This document shows, piece after piece, positions 38,090-45,828 of a DNA stretch of 64,000 nt. The translations under genes were made by a program, and so were the position numbers. Numbering within the stretch: position 1 is the stretch's first letter; each line of letters opens with the position of its first letter. Location of the stretch: NCBI GenBank assembly GCA_902362925.1, contig CABIYL010000003.1; one strand, given 5' to 3'. The notes beneath the pieces are model-generated. The model was not told the origin of the DNA. It saw only the letters and a list, made by a program, of their open reading frames with translations, and made no database searches. Source of the DNA: Pseudoflavonifractor sp902362925. GTDB taxonomy: Bacteria; Bacillota; Clostridia; Oscillospirales; Oscillospiraceae.

Positions 38090-38561
38090 CGTCAAACCCT
38101 CCTATCATCCGTTTCCGCAGGGCTTCCCGGCCCCGACGCAGCCAGGAGAGGGCGGTGCTGGTGGTGCCGCCCATGATCTGGGCGATTTCGGCGGCGGTGT
38201 AGCCCTCAAAATAGTGCAGATAGATGGCGTTCCGGTACCGCTCGGGCAGACGGCGCACCTCCTCCAGTACGGAACCGTCTTCCCGCTCGGGTGCGGGCAG
38301 GGCCTCGCTGAGTGACACCTCCCGGCGGTCCCGGAACAGGTTTTTGCACCGGTTCAGGGTACAGCGGATGAGCCAGGCCTTCAGGTGCTCCTCATCGGCG
38401 AAGCCTTTGCGGCGGGTGAGCAGCCGCTCAAAGACCTCCTGGGTCACGTCCTCCGCGTCCTCCGGCGACGGGGCGTTGTGGACCGCCACACGGTAGACCG
38501 TGTCCATATAGTGGTCACAGGCGTAGGAGAACGGGCTCTCCCGCTGGAATTGTCCGGTCAT
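38082..38561 (-). CDS. ECF-family RNA polymerase sigma factor
   Basis: Sigma-70 family protein of 159 residues with only regions 2 and 4. Region 2 contains DAEDVTQEVFERLL. Region 4 contains LPERYRNAIYLHYFEGYTAA and the helix-turn-helix IAQIMGGTTSTALSWLRRGR. It lies upstream of, and overlaps, the anti-sigma-like gene. Its target promoters cannot be assigned. The beta-helix lipoprotein gene is divergent from it across a gap of about 180 bases. Confidence 0.92.
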   Translation of the reverse strand: MTGQFQRESPFSYACDHYMDTVYRVAVHNAPSPEDAEDVTQEVFERLLTRRKGFADEEHLKAWLIRCTLNRCKNLFRDRREVSLSEALPAPEREDGSVLEEVRRLPERYRNAIYLHYFEGYTAAEIAQIMGGTTSTALSWLRRGREALRKRMIGGFDDE

Positions 38562-38739
38562 AGGCTTCCTCCTCCTTTCACCCCTAACACACCCGAGCAG
38601 GGCTGATTATTGCGCTGCAATATATTTTTCATTTATTTCGTATATGAAAATTTACAGGCTGTTCACGGAAATTTCAGGTTGATTTCAGCTTTGCTTGCTA
38701 TACTTGCTCCCATCCTGTAATAGAAAGGAACCATTATCA

Positions 38740-40386
38740 ATGCGCAATAAATGGATTCCTGCCGCACTTGCCGCGGCAATGCTGATTTCCTGCGCCGCCT
38801 GTGCTGCCGGGGAGACGGAGGATGTATCGTCACCCACGCCTACCCAGAGTACCGCCGCCCGAGCCGAAGAAGCGGAGGGAACCGCCGTGGTGCTATCCGA
38901 TGACGGGGTCACGGTAGACGGCCAGGCTGCCTCCACAGACCCGGCCTCAGCGGTCTATGTGGGGGCGAATATCGTCTACTATGAGGACGGCCACGACGAG
39001 ACCTACGGCGAAGGCACCGCCGAGGAGGCCCACTCCGCTGAGGAGGCGGCCGCCCATACGGTGGTTACCATCACCCAGCCCGGCACCTACCGGCTTTCCG
39101 GCACCCTCTCTGCCGGGCAGGTGGCGGTGGACCTGGGAGAGGACGCGGAGGATGACCCGGACGCGGTGGTCACTCTGATTCTGGACGGGGTGGATATCAC
39201 CTGTACCGTGGCTCCTGCGGTCATCTTCTACAACGTCTATGAGTGCGGCAGCAAGGACACGGCCACCGCCTCCCCCACGGTGGACACCTCCGCCGCAGGC
39301 GCCAACGTGATTCTGGCCGACGGCTCCACAAACACAGTCACCGGCTCTCATGTGGCCCGTATTTATAAGGAGGGCACCCAGGATAAGCTCCACAAGTACG
39401 ACGGTGCTTTCTACTCCAAGATGTCCATGAACGTGAGCGGAGAGTCGGACGAGTCGGGCACCCTCAACATCATCGCCGACAACGAGGGTCTGGACAGCGA
39501 GCTCCACCTGACCATCAACAGCGGCAGCATCTTTATCACCTCCCAGAACGACGGCATCAACACCAACGAGGACGGCGTGTCGGTCACCACCATCAACGGC
39601 GGACGGCTGTCCATCAACGCCGGTCTGGGTGCGGAAGGGGACGGCATCGACTCCAACGGCTACCTGACCATCAATGCCGGTGAGGTGGTGACGGTGGCCA
39701 ACGGCCAGTCCGGCGACGGCGGCATTGACTCGGACAGCGGCATCTACCTCAACGGCGGCAGTGTCCTGGCTCTGGGCAGCCGGAACGACGCCGTGGAGAC
39801 CGGCTCCAGCCAGGCCTATATGGAGCTGTCCTTTGCCGGTGAGCAGGCCGCCGGGAGTAGCATCGTCATCAAGGACAGCGAGGGTAACGAGCTGGTCAGC
39901 TACACCGCCGAGCGGGCCTTCTCCTCCCTGACCTACACCGGAGCTGAACTGACCGACGGAGCAACCTATACGGTCTATGTGGACGGGGTGCAGCAGCAGT
40001 TCACCGGCCACAGCTTCGGCATGGGCGGCGGAATGGGCTTCGGCGGCGGACAGCCTCAGGACGGGCAGCAGCCTCCCGAGGACATGGGAGAGCCTCCCGA
40101 GGGAATGGAGAATCCCCCTGAGAATATGGAGGAACCGCCCGAGGGCATGGAAAATCCCCCCGAGGGCATAGGTGAGCGGCCCCAGAACGGTGAGATGCCG
40201 GAGGGCGAGCGTCCGGAGGGAGCGGGCGGTGACGGACAGCAGCCGCCCCAGCCCACTGACGGCGGGGACCGCCAGCCGCCTGAGGGCGGCATGGCCGGAG
40301 AGGAGAAGGCTGAGCCCTCCACCGAGTTTACCATCTCGGCGGACACTCACAGCTTCTCCGGCGTAACCGACGCACAGAGTGAATAA
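38740..40386 (+). CDS. Carbohydrate-binding beta-helix lipoprotein (Cthe_2159/DUF4353-like) with Pro/Met/Glu-rich tail
   Basis: Secreted lipoprotein of 548 residues with a lipobox (LISC, Cys18). The central part is rich in G, D, N and I repeats such as GTLNIIADNEGLDSELHLTI and INSGSIFITSQNDGINT, forming a right-handed beta-helix like the polysaccharide-binding protein Cthe_2159. The last 140 residues are low-complexity: glycine-rich GMGGGMGFGGG, then repeats of PPEGMENPPE. ATG 38740 has AAAGGA ten bases upstream; a longer frame begins at 38695. An extended -10 (TGCTATACT) lies at 38696-38704. Likely role: binding of acidic or plant polysaccharide at the cell surface. Confidence 0.82.
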   Translation: MRNKWIPAALAAAMLISCAACAAGETEDVSSPTPTQSTAARAEEAEGTAVVLSDDGVTVDGQAASTDPASAVYVGANIVYYEDGHDETYGEGTAEEAHSAEEAAAHTVVTITQPGTYRLSGTLSAGQVAVDLGEDAEDDPDAVVTLILDGVDITCTVAPAVIFYNVYECGSKDTATASPTVDTSAAGANVILADGSTNTVTGSHVARIYKEGTQDKLHKYDGAFYSKMSMNVSGESDESGTLNIIADNEGLDSELHLTINSGSIFITSQNDGINTNEDGVSVTTINGGRLSINAGLGAEGDGIDSNGYLTINAGEVVTVANGQSGDGGIDSDSGIYLNGGSVLALGSRNDAVETGSSQAYMELSFAGEQAAGSSIVIKDSEGNELVSYTAERAFSSLTYTGAELTDGATYTVYVDGVQQQFTGHSFGMGGGMGFGGGQPQDGQQPPEDMGEPPEGMENPPENMEEPPEGMENPPEGIGERPQNGEMPEGERPEGAGGDGQQPPQPTDGGDRQPPEGGMAGEEKAEPSTEFTISADTHSFSGVTDAQSE

Positions 40387-40395
40387 GACAGAGCA

Positions 40396-40432
40396 GCGCC
40401 TCCGGGTTTTCGATCCGGAGGCGCTGTTTGCT
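40396..40432. terminator. Terminator between the beta-helix lipoprotein and FAD dehydrogenase genes
   Basis: An 11-bp stem (AGCGCCTCCGG with its complement) around a nine-base loop, followed by GTTTGCTGTTT on the plus strand. The T-tail is interrupted. Confidence 0.7.
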
Positions 40433-40434
40433 GT

Positions 40435-42018
40435 TTAAAGGGCCTGGGCGATGGCTTCGGCCACCCGAATGCCGTCCACAGCGGCGCTCATGATGCCGCC
40501 GGCGTATCCGGCGCCCTCGCCGCAGGGGTACAGACCCCGGACGGGGGACTGGAAGGTGTCGTCCCGGAGGATGCGTACCGGGGAGGAGGAGCGGGTCTCC
40601 ACGCCGGTGAGCACCGCCTCAGGGGCGGCGAAGCCATGGAGCTTCCGGTCAAAGATGGGCAGAGCGGCCCGGAGCGTACCCGTCACGAAGCCGGGCAGGC
40701 AGCGGTCCAGGTCGGTGGGGGTGACGCCGGGCCGGTAGGTGGGCTCAATGCTGCCCAGCTTTTTGGAGGGCACCCCAGCAAGGAAGTCCCCCACGGTCTG
40801 GGCAGGGGCACGGAAGTCCCCGCCGCCCAGCTGGAAGGCGGCCTCTTCCCACCTGGCCTGGAAGGCGGCGCCCGCCAGGGGGTGGTCACTGCCGTAGTCG
40901 GCGGGGGAGACCCCAACCAGGAAACCGCCGTTGATGAGGGCGCCGTCCCGGGCCCGGCAGCTCATGCCGTTGGTCACCAGCCGGCCCTGTTCCGAAGCGG
41001 CGGCCACCACTGAGCCGCCGGGACACACGCAGAAGGTGAAGGCGCTGCGTCCGTCGGGCAGGTGGCAGGAGAGCTTGTAGTCCGCCGGAGGCAGCTGCTC
41101 CCAGGCGGGGCCAAACTGGGCCGCCGACACCGCCGCCTGGCTGTGTTCAATGCGCACGCCGATGGCAAAGGGCTTGGGGGCCATGGGCACTCCGGCGTCC
41201 ATCAGCATCTGAAAGGTATCCCGGGCGGAGTGACCGGGGGAGAGCACCAGGGCATCACAGGGCAGGTCGTACTGACCGGTGGGGCCGTCCACGGTCAGAG
41301 AGGTCACCCGGCCGTCCTTCAGCCCCAGGCCGGACAGCTTGTGGCCGAAGCGGACGTCGCAGCCCAGGCGGATGAGCTCCAGACGGATGGTTTTTACCAC
41401 ATCCCGAAGCACGTCAGTGCCGATGTGGGGCTTGTGCTGGTAGAGAATATCCTCCGGGGCGCCTGCCATCACCAGGGTGCGGAGTACGGTGGAGATGCGG
41501 CTGTCGTGGGTGCCGGTGGTCAGCTTGCCGTCGGAGAAGGTGCCGGCGCCGCCCTCGCCGAACTGGACATTGGAGGCCGGATTGAGCACACCGGTGGCCC
41601 AGAACCGCTCCACGTCGGCGGTCCGCTCCTCCACCGGGCGGCCCCGCTCCAGCACAATGGAGGGAATGCCGTTGCGGGCCAGGTAGAAGGCGGCAAAGAG
41701 TCCGGCAGGACCCATACCCACCACCACCGGCGGCAGAGCGGAGTTCCGACGCACCGGCGGGAAGGTGTAGGGGACATGCTCGTGGAGGGAGACGTTTTTG
41801 TCCCGGCAGCGGGCCATGACCCCGGCCTCGTCGGCCACGGTCACGTCCACGGTGCAGACATAGTGGACGTCATTTTTCTTCCGGGCGTCGATGGACTGCC
41901 GTGCCAGAGAGAGGCGGACCACTGCGTCGGGCTTTATGCCCAGAATGCGGGCGGCCTTCTTCTTCAGCTGGGCTTCCCCGCCACCGATGGGCAGGGGGAT
42001 ATTTGAAATTCGAATCAT
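40435..42018 (-). CDS. FAD-dependent dehydrogenase, uncharacterised COG2509 type
   Basis: Flavoprotein of 527 residues. After an N-terminal alpha/beta domain of about 90 residues comes the dinucleotide-binding loop VVGMGPAGLFAAFYLAR with ERGRPVEER, then VQFGEGGAGTFSDGKL. A C-terminal FAD segment reads GLYPCGEGAGYAGGIMSAAVDGI. These motifs identify the widespread but functionally unassigned group often annotated NAD(P)/FAD-dependent oxidoreductase. ATG 42018 gives the usual family start (MIRISNIPLP). A promoter with -10 inside the purF terminator hairpin (42092-42120) may drive it. Confidence 0.88.
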   Translation of the reverse strand: MIRISNIPLPIGGGEAQLKKKAARILGIKPDAVVRLSLARQSIDARKKNDVHYVCTVDVTVADEAGVMARCRDKNVSLHEHVPYTFPPVRRNSALPPVVVGMGPAGLFAAFYLARNGIPSIVLERGRPVEERTADVERFWATGVLNPASNVQFGEGGAGTFSDGKLTTGTHDSRISTVLRTLVMAGAPEDILYQHKPHIGTDVLRDVVKTIRLELIRLGCDVRFGHKLSGLGLKDGRVTSLTVDGPTGQYDLPCDALVLSPGHSARDTFQMLMDAGVPMAPKPFAIGVRIEHSQAAVSAAQFGPAWEQLPPADYKLSCHLPDGRSAFTFCVCPGGSVVAAASEQGRLVTNGMSCRARDGALINGGFLVGVSPADYGSDHPLAGAAFQARWEEAAFQLGGGDFRAPAQTVGDFLAGVPSKKLGSIEPTYRPGVTPTDLDRCLPGFVTGTLRAALPIFDRKLHGFAAPEAVLTGVETRSSSPVRILRDDTFQSPVRGLYPCGEGAGYAGGIMSAAVDGIRVAEAIAQAL

Positions 42019-42065
42019 AGTACCTCCGTATGGAAGCGCCCGGACACCGGTCGGACGCAATAAAA

Positions 42066-42102
42066 AATGGTATAATGGCTGGAATACAGCCATTATACCA
42101 TT
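42066..42102 (-). terminator. purF terminator hairpin
   Basis: A 16-bp perfect stem (AATGGTATAATGGCTG with its complement) around GAATA, followed on the minus strand by TTTTATTG. The stem contains TATAAT on both strands. Confidence 0.75.
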
Positions 42103-42120
42103 GCAGAGGGACGGACACAA
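42092..42120 (-). promoter_or_regulatory. Promoter for the FAD dehydrogenase embedded in the purF terminator
   Basis: On the minus strand, -35 TTGTGT (42115-42120), 17 bases, then -10 TATAAT (42092-42097), the latter in the terminator stem. Transcription would start in or near the hairpin loop. Confidence 0.5.
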
Positions 42121-42140
42121 CCCGCCAGAGCCTGGAGGAC

Positions 42141-43505
42141 TCAGACGCAGACGGGGTAATTGCCGGTAAAGCAGCCGTCGCAGAAGCCGCAGTTTGCCTC
42201 AGGCGCGATTTTGTGCAGGTTCTCCAGGCTGAGAAAGCCCAGACTGTCGGCGCCGATCATGTCCCGGATCTCCTCCACCGAGTGGTGGCAGGCGATGAGA
42301 TTTTTCCGGTCGGGGATGTCGGTGCCGAAGTAGCAGGGGGCGATGAAGGGGGGCGCGGAGGAGCGCATGTGGACCGCCGTAGCCCCCGCCTCCCGCAGCA
42401 GGGAGACGATTTGCCGTGAGGTGGTGCCCCGGACGATGGAGTCGTCAATCATGACCACCCGCTTGCCCGCCACGCAGCTGGCCAGAGCGCCCAGCTTGAT
42501 GCGCACCGCCTGTTCCCGGCTCTCCTGGCCAGGGGTGATGAAGGTGCGGCCGATGTACCGGTTCTTCACCAGACCCACGCCGTAGGGGATGCCGGAGGCC
42601 TCGGCGTAGCCCATGGCGGCGTCCAGGCCGGAGTCGGGCACGCCGATGACCACGTCGGCCTCTGCCGGGTGCTCCTGAGCCAGCAGGCGGCCTGCGTTCC
42701 GCCGGGCCTCGTGGACCGACTGCCCGCAGAGCACCGAGTCGGGCCGGGCGAAGTAGATGTACTCAAAGATGCACATGTGGCTGGTGGCGGCCGCGCAGTT
42801 CTCCCGGATGGAGCGCACGCCGTCACGGCTGGCCACTACGATCTCACCCGGCTCCAGATCCCGCTCGAAGGTGGCGCCAACGGCGGTGAGGGCGCAGGTC
42901 TCGGAGGCGAAGATCACCGCGTCGCCCCGACGGCCCATGCACAGAGGCCGGAAGCCCCAGGGGTCACGGGCGGCGATGAGCTTCTGGGGAGACATGACGA
43001 TGAGGGAGAAAGCGCCGCGCAGACCCTTCAGAGCCTGGCACACCGCCTCCTCGGCGGAGGGACAGCGGAGCCGCTCCTGGGCGATGGCGTAGGCGATGAG
43101 CTCGGAGTCGGTAGTGGTCTGGAAGATGGCGCCCCGGTACTCAAAGGCGGTGCGCAGCTGGTCGGCGTTGACCAGATTGCCGTTGTGGGCCACGGCCAGG
43201 GTGCCCTTGACGTACTTGAGGGTCAGGGGCTGGGCGTTTTCCCGGCGGCTGCCGCCGGTGGTGGCGTAGCGCACGTGGCCCACGGCCATGGTGCCCCCCA
43301 GCCGGTCCAGAATTTCGGGGGAGAACACCTCTCCCACCAGGCCCAGGTCCTTGTGGAAGGCCAGCTCACGGTCCTGAATGGTGGCGATGCCGCAGGCCTC
43401 CTGTCCCCGGTGCTGGAGGGCAAAGAGACCGTAATAGGTGGTGCGGGCGCAGTCTCCGGCGGGGTCCAGCACGCCGAAGACACCACATTCCTCATGGATT
43501 GACAC
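42141..43505 (-). CDS. purF: Amidophosphoribosyltransferase
   Basis: First committed enzyme of purine synthesis: transfers the glutamine amide to PRPP. It has 454 residues. The N-terminal nucleophile hydrolase domain begins at Cys7 in EECGVFGV after a short propeptide that is removed in Bacillus-type enzymes. The PRPP-binding loop VVMIDDSIVRGTT is present. Cysteines for a 4Fe-4S cluster appear, including the C-terminal NCGFCDGCF. The GTG start at 43505 is chosen because GAAAGGAAG lies nine bases upstream and it leaves the expected short propeptide. It stands apart from other pur genes. Confidence 0.95.
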   Translation of the reverse strand: MSIHEECGVFGVLDPAGDCARTTYYGLFALQHRGQEACGIATIQDRELAFHKDLGLVGEVFSPEILDRLGGTMAVGHVRYATTGGSRRENAQPLTLKYVKGTLAVAHNGNLVNADQLRTAFEYRGAIFQTTTDSELIAYAIAQERLRCPSAEEAVCQALKGLRGAFSLIVMSPQKLIAARDPWGFRPLCMGRRGDAVIFASETCALTAVGATFERDLEPGEIVVASRDGVRSIRENCAAATSHMCIFEYIYFARPDSVLCGQSVHEARRNAGRLLAQEHPAEADVVIGVPDSGLDAAMGYAEASGIPYGVGLVKNRYIGRTFITPGQESREQAVRIKLGALASCVAGKRVVMIDDSIVRGTTSRQIVSLLREAGATAVHMRSSAPPFIAPCYFGTDIPDRKNLIACHHSVEEIRDMIGADSLGFLSLENLHKIAPEANCGFCDGCFTGNYPVCV

Positions 43506-43642
43506 GAAAATATTCTTCCTTTCTGAAAGGGGATGGATAATTGCCGGAATGGTGCTCAGACACAACAATCAGCCCTCCGGCCGGGCCGCCGTGAGAGGCA
43601 GCCCGACCGTGAGGGCGGAGTGAGGTGTCCTGGCCGGACGGA

Positions 43643-45718
43643 TTATACGTAAAAGAGCAGGTCGCGATAGGTGGGGAAGGGCCAGTGGGCGCGGTCCACC
43701 AGCAGCTCCAGCTGGTCGGCGATGGCACGGGCGGCCTCCATGGCGGGGAGGATGGTCTCGGCGCAGTACCGGGCGCTCTCCTTCACAGCCTCGGGCACAG
43801 CGGCCACGGCTTTATCCAGCGCCTCGGTGCGCTCCATAAGGGCGCTGGTCTTGTCGGTGATGGTGCGGACCAGGGCGATCTCGCCTTCCGCGGAGACGCC
43901 GATGGAACCCTTCACCGCCGCGCCCTGGGCCACCTGGGTGGAGTAGGCCATGCAGGCGGGAATGATCTGCTTGTGCAGGATGTCCAGAGAGGTTCTGGCC
44001 TCGATGAGGATGGTCTTGGCGTACTCCTCCTGGGCGATCTCCTGACGGGAGTGGATCTCCTCGGGGGTGTAGATGCCCTGGGAGGTGAAGAGGGCCACGT
44101 TCTTCGCGTCGTCGAAGTGCTCCAGGGCCTCGGGGGTGTTGTGCAGGTTCATCAGACCCCGGCGGGCGGCCTCCTCGGGCCAGTCGGCGCCGTAGCCGTT
44201 GCCGTTGAAGAGGATGCGGCTGTGGGCGGACAGCTCACGGCGGATGAGGGCGGAGAGGGTGGTGTCAAAGTCCCTGGCCTGCTCCAGCTCGCCAGCATAC
44301 AGCCCCAGAGACTCGGCCACGGCGCAGTTGAGCATGATGTTGGGGCAGGCGATGTTGAAGGAGGAGCCGGGCATGCGGAACTCGAACTTGTTGCCGGTGA
44401 AGGCGAAGGGGGAGGTGCGGTTCCGGTCGGAGTTGTCCAGGGGGATGGGGGGCAGGGCGGTGACGCCGATGTCCATGCTGCCGGGGGCGGAGTCGCTGTG
44501 GCCGATGCCGCGGATGAGGGCGTTGATCACGTCGGACAGCTCGTCGCCCACATAGACGGACACGATGGCGGGAGGCGCCTCGTTGCCGCCCAGGCGGTGG
44601 TCGTTGCCCGCGCTGGCCACCGAGATGCGCAGCAGGTCCTGGTACTCATCCACGGCCCGGATGACGGCGGTGAGGAACAGGAGGAACTGGGCGTTGTCCA
44701 TGGGGGTCTTGCCCGGGTCCAGCAGGTTCTCGCCGGTGTCGGTGGAAAGGGCCCAGTTGTTGTGCTTGCCCGAGCCGTTGACGCCCTCAAAGGGCTTCTC
44801 GTGGAGCAGGCAGACAAAGCCGTGGCGGTTGGCCACCTTCTTCATCACCTCCATGGTCAGCTGGTTCTGGTCAGTGGCTAGGTTGGCGGTGGTGAAGATG
44901 GGGGCCATCTCGTGCTGACTGGGGGCCACCTCGTTGTGCTCGGTCTTGGCGTAGATGCCCAGCTTCCACAGCTCCTCGTCCAGGTCGGCCATGAAGGCCT
45001 TCACCCGGGGCCGGATGGAGCCGAAGTAGTGGTCCTCCATCTCCTGGCCCTTGGGAGCGGGAGCGCCGAAGAGGGTACGGCCGGTGAGGATCAGGTCGGG
45101 GCGCTTGGCGTAGTCGGCCTTGTCGATGAGGAAGTACTCCTGCTCGGGACCCACGGTGGCGGTGACCCGGCGGACCTCCTTGCCGAAGAGCTTGAGCACC
45201 CGGGCCGCCTCACGGCTGAGCACGTCCATGGAACGGAGCAGGGGGGTCTTTTTGTCCAGAATCTCGCCCCGGTAGGAACAGAAGGCGGTGGGGATGCACA
45301 GGGTATCGTCCTTGATGAAGGCGTAGGAGGTGGGGTCCCAGGCGGTGTAGCCTCTGGCCTCAAAGGTGGCCCGCAGGCCGCCGGAGGGGAAGGAGGAGGC
45401 GTCCGGCTCGCCCTTGATGAGCTCCTTGCCGGAGAACTCCATGATGCCGGAGCCGTCCCCGCAGGGGGAGAGGAAGGAGTCGTGCTTCTCGGCGGTGACG
45501 CCGGTCATGGGCTGGAACCAGTGGGTGAAGTGGGTGGCGCCCTTCTCCACGGCCCAGTCCTTCATGGCGGAGGCCACCACGTCGGCCACAGCCGGGTCCA
45601 GGGCCCTGCCCTCCTTGATGGTGCGGCACAGAGCGCGGTAGGCGTCCTTGGTCAGGCGCTCCTTCATCACGGACTCGTTGAATACCATGCTGCCAAACAG
45701 CGCGGGAATCTTCTTCAT
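43643..45718 (-). CDS. glnN: Glutamine synthetase type III
   Basis: Glutamine synthetase of the large GSIII class, 691 residues, which makes glutamine from glutamate, ammonia and ATP. Motifs specific to the class are ATVGPEQEYFLID, KTEHNEVAPSQHE and GVNGSGKHNNWAL. The first in-frame start is GTG 45727, but ATG 45718 has AAGGAG eight bases upstream and is preferred. The next gene upstream on the same strand is glutamate synthase, separated by a terminator, so the two enzymes of the GS-GOGAT cycle are neighbours but separately transcribed. Confidence 0.95.
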   Translation of the reverse strand: MKKIPALFGSMVFNESVMKERLTKDAYRALCRTIKEGRALDPAVADVVASAMKDWAVEKGATHFTHWFQPMTGVTAEKHDSFLSPCGDGSGIMEFSGKELIKGEPDASSFPSGGLRATFEARGYTAWDPTSYAFIKDDTLCIPTAFCSYRGEILDKKTPLLRSMDVLSREAARVLKLFGKEVRRVTATVGPEQEYFLIDKADYAKRPDLILTGRTLFGAPAPKGQEMEDHYFGSIRPRVKAFMADLDEELWKLGIYAKTEHNEVAPSQHEMAPIFTTANLATDQNQLTMEVMKKVANRHGFVCLLHEKPFEGVNGSGKHNNWALSTDTGENLLDPGKTPMDNAQFLLFLTAVIRAVDEYQDLLRISVASAGNDHRLGGNEAPPAIVSVYVGDELSDVINALIRGIGHSDSAPGSMDIGVTALPPIPLDNSDRNRTSPFAFTGNKFEFRMPGSSFNIACPNIMLNCAVAESLGLYAGELEQARDFDTTLSALIRRELSAHSRILFNGNGYGADWPEEAARRGLMNLHNTPEALEHFDDAKNVALFTSQGIYTPEEIHSRQEIAQEEYAKTILIEARTSLDILHKQIIPACMAYSTQVAQGAAVKGSIGVSAEGEIALVRTITDKTSALMERTEALDKAVAAVPEAVKESARYCAETILPAMEAARAIADQLELLVDRAHWPFPTYRDLLFYV

Positions 45719-45752
45719 AACACTCACTCCTTAAATTTGTGCCCGAAATATG

Positions 45753-45788
45753 CAAAAGGCGCCGCGGCATCTGCCGCAGCGCCTTTGC
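45753..45788 (-). terminator. Terminator after the glutamate synthase gene
   Basis: Stem AAAGGCGC-GCGGC with its complement around CATCT. It is flanked by A- and T-rich ends but has no long U-tract. Confidence 0.6.
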
Positions 45789-45828
45789 TGCCATATTATG
45801 GGGATAAAACGCCGGGGATAACGGACCG

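Noticed and set aside
43506..43642. GC-rich gap between glutamine synthetase and purF considered as a riboswitch
   Set aside because: No purine, glutamine or other known aptamer consensus could be recognised; only weak long-range pairing.
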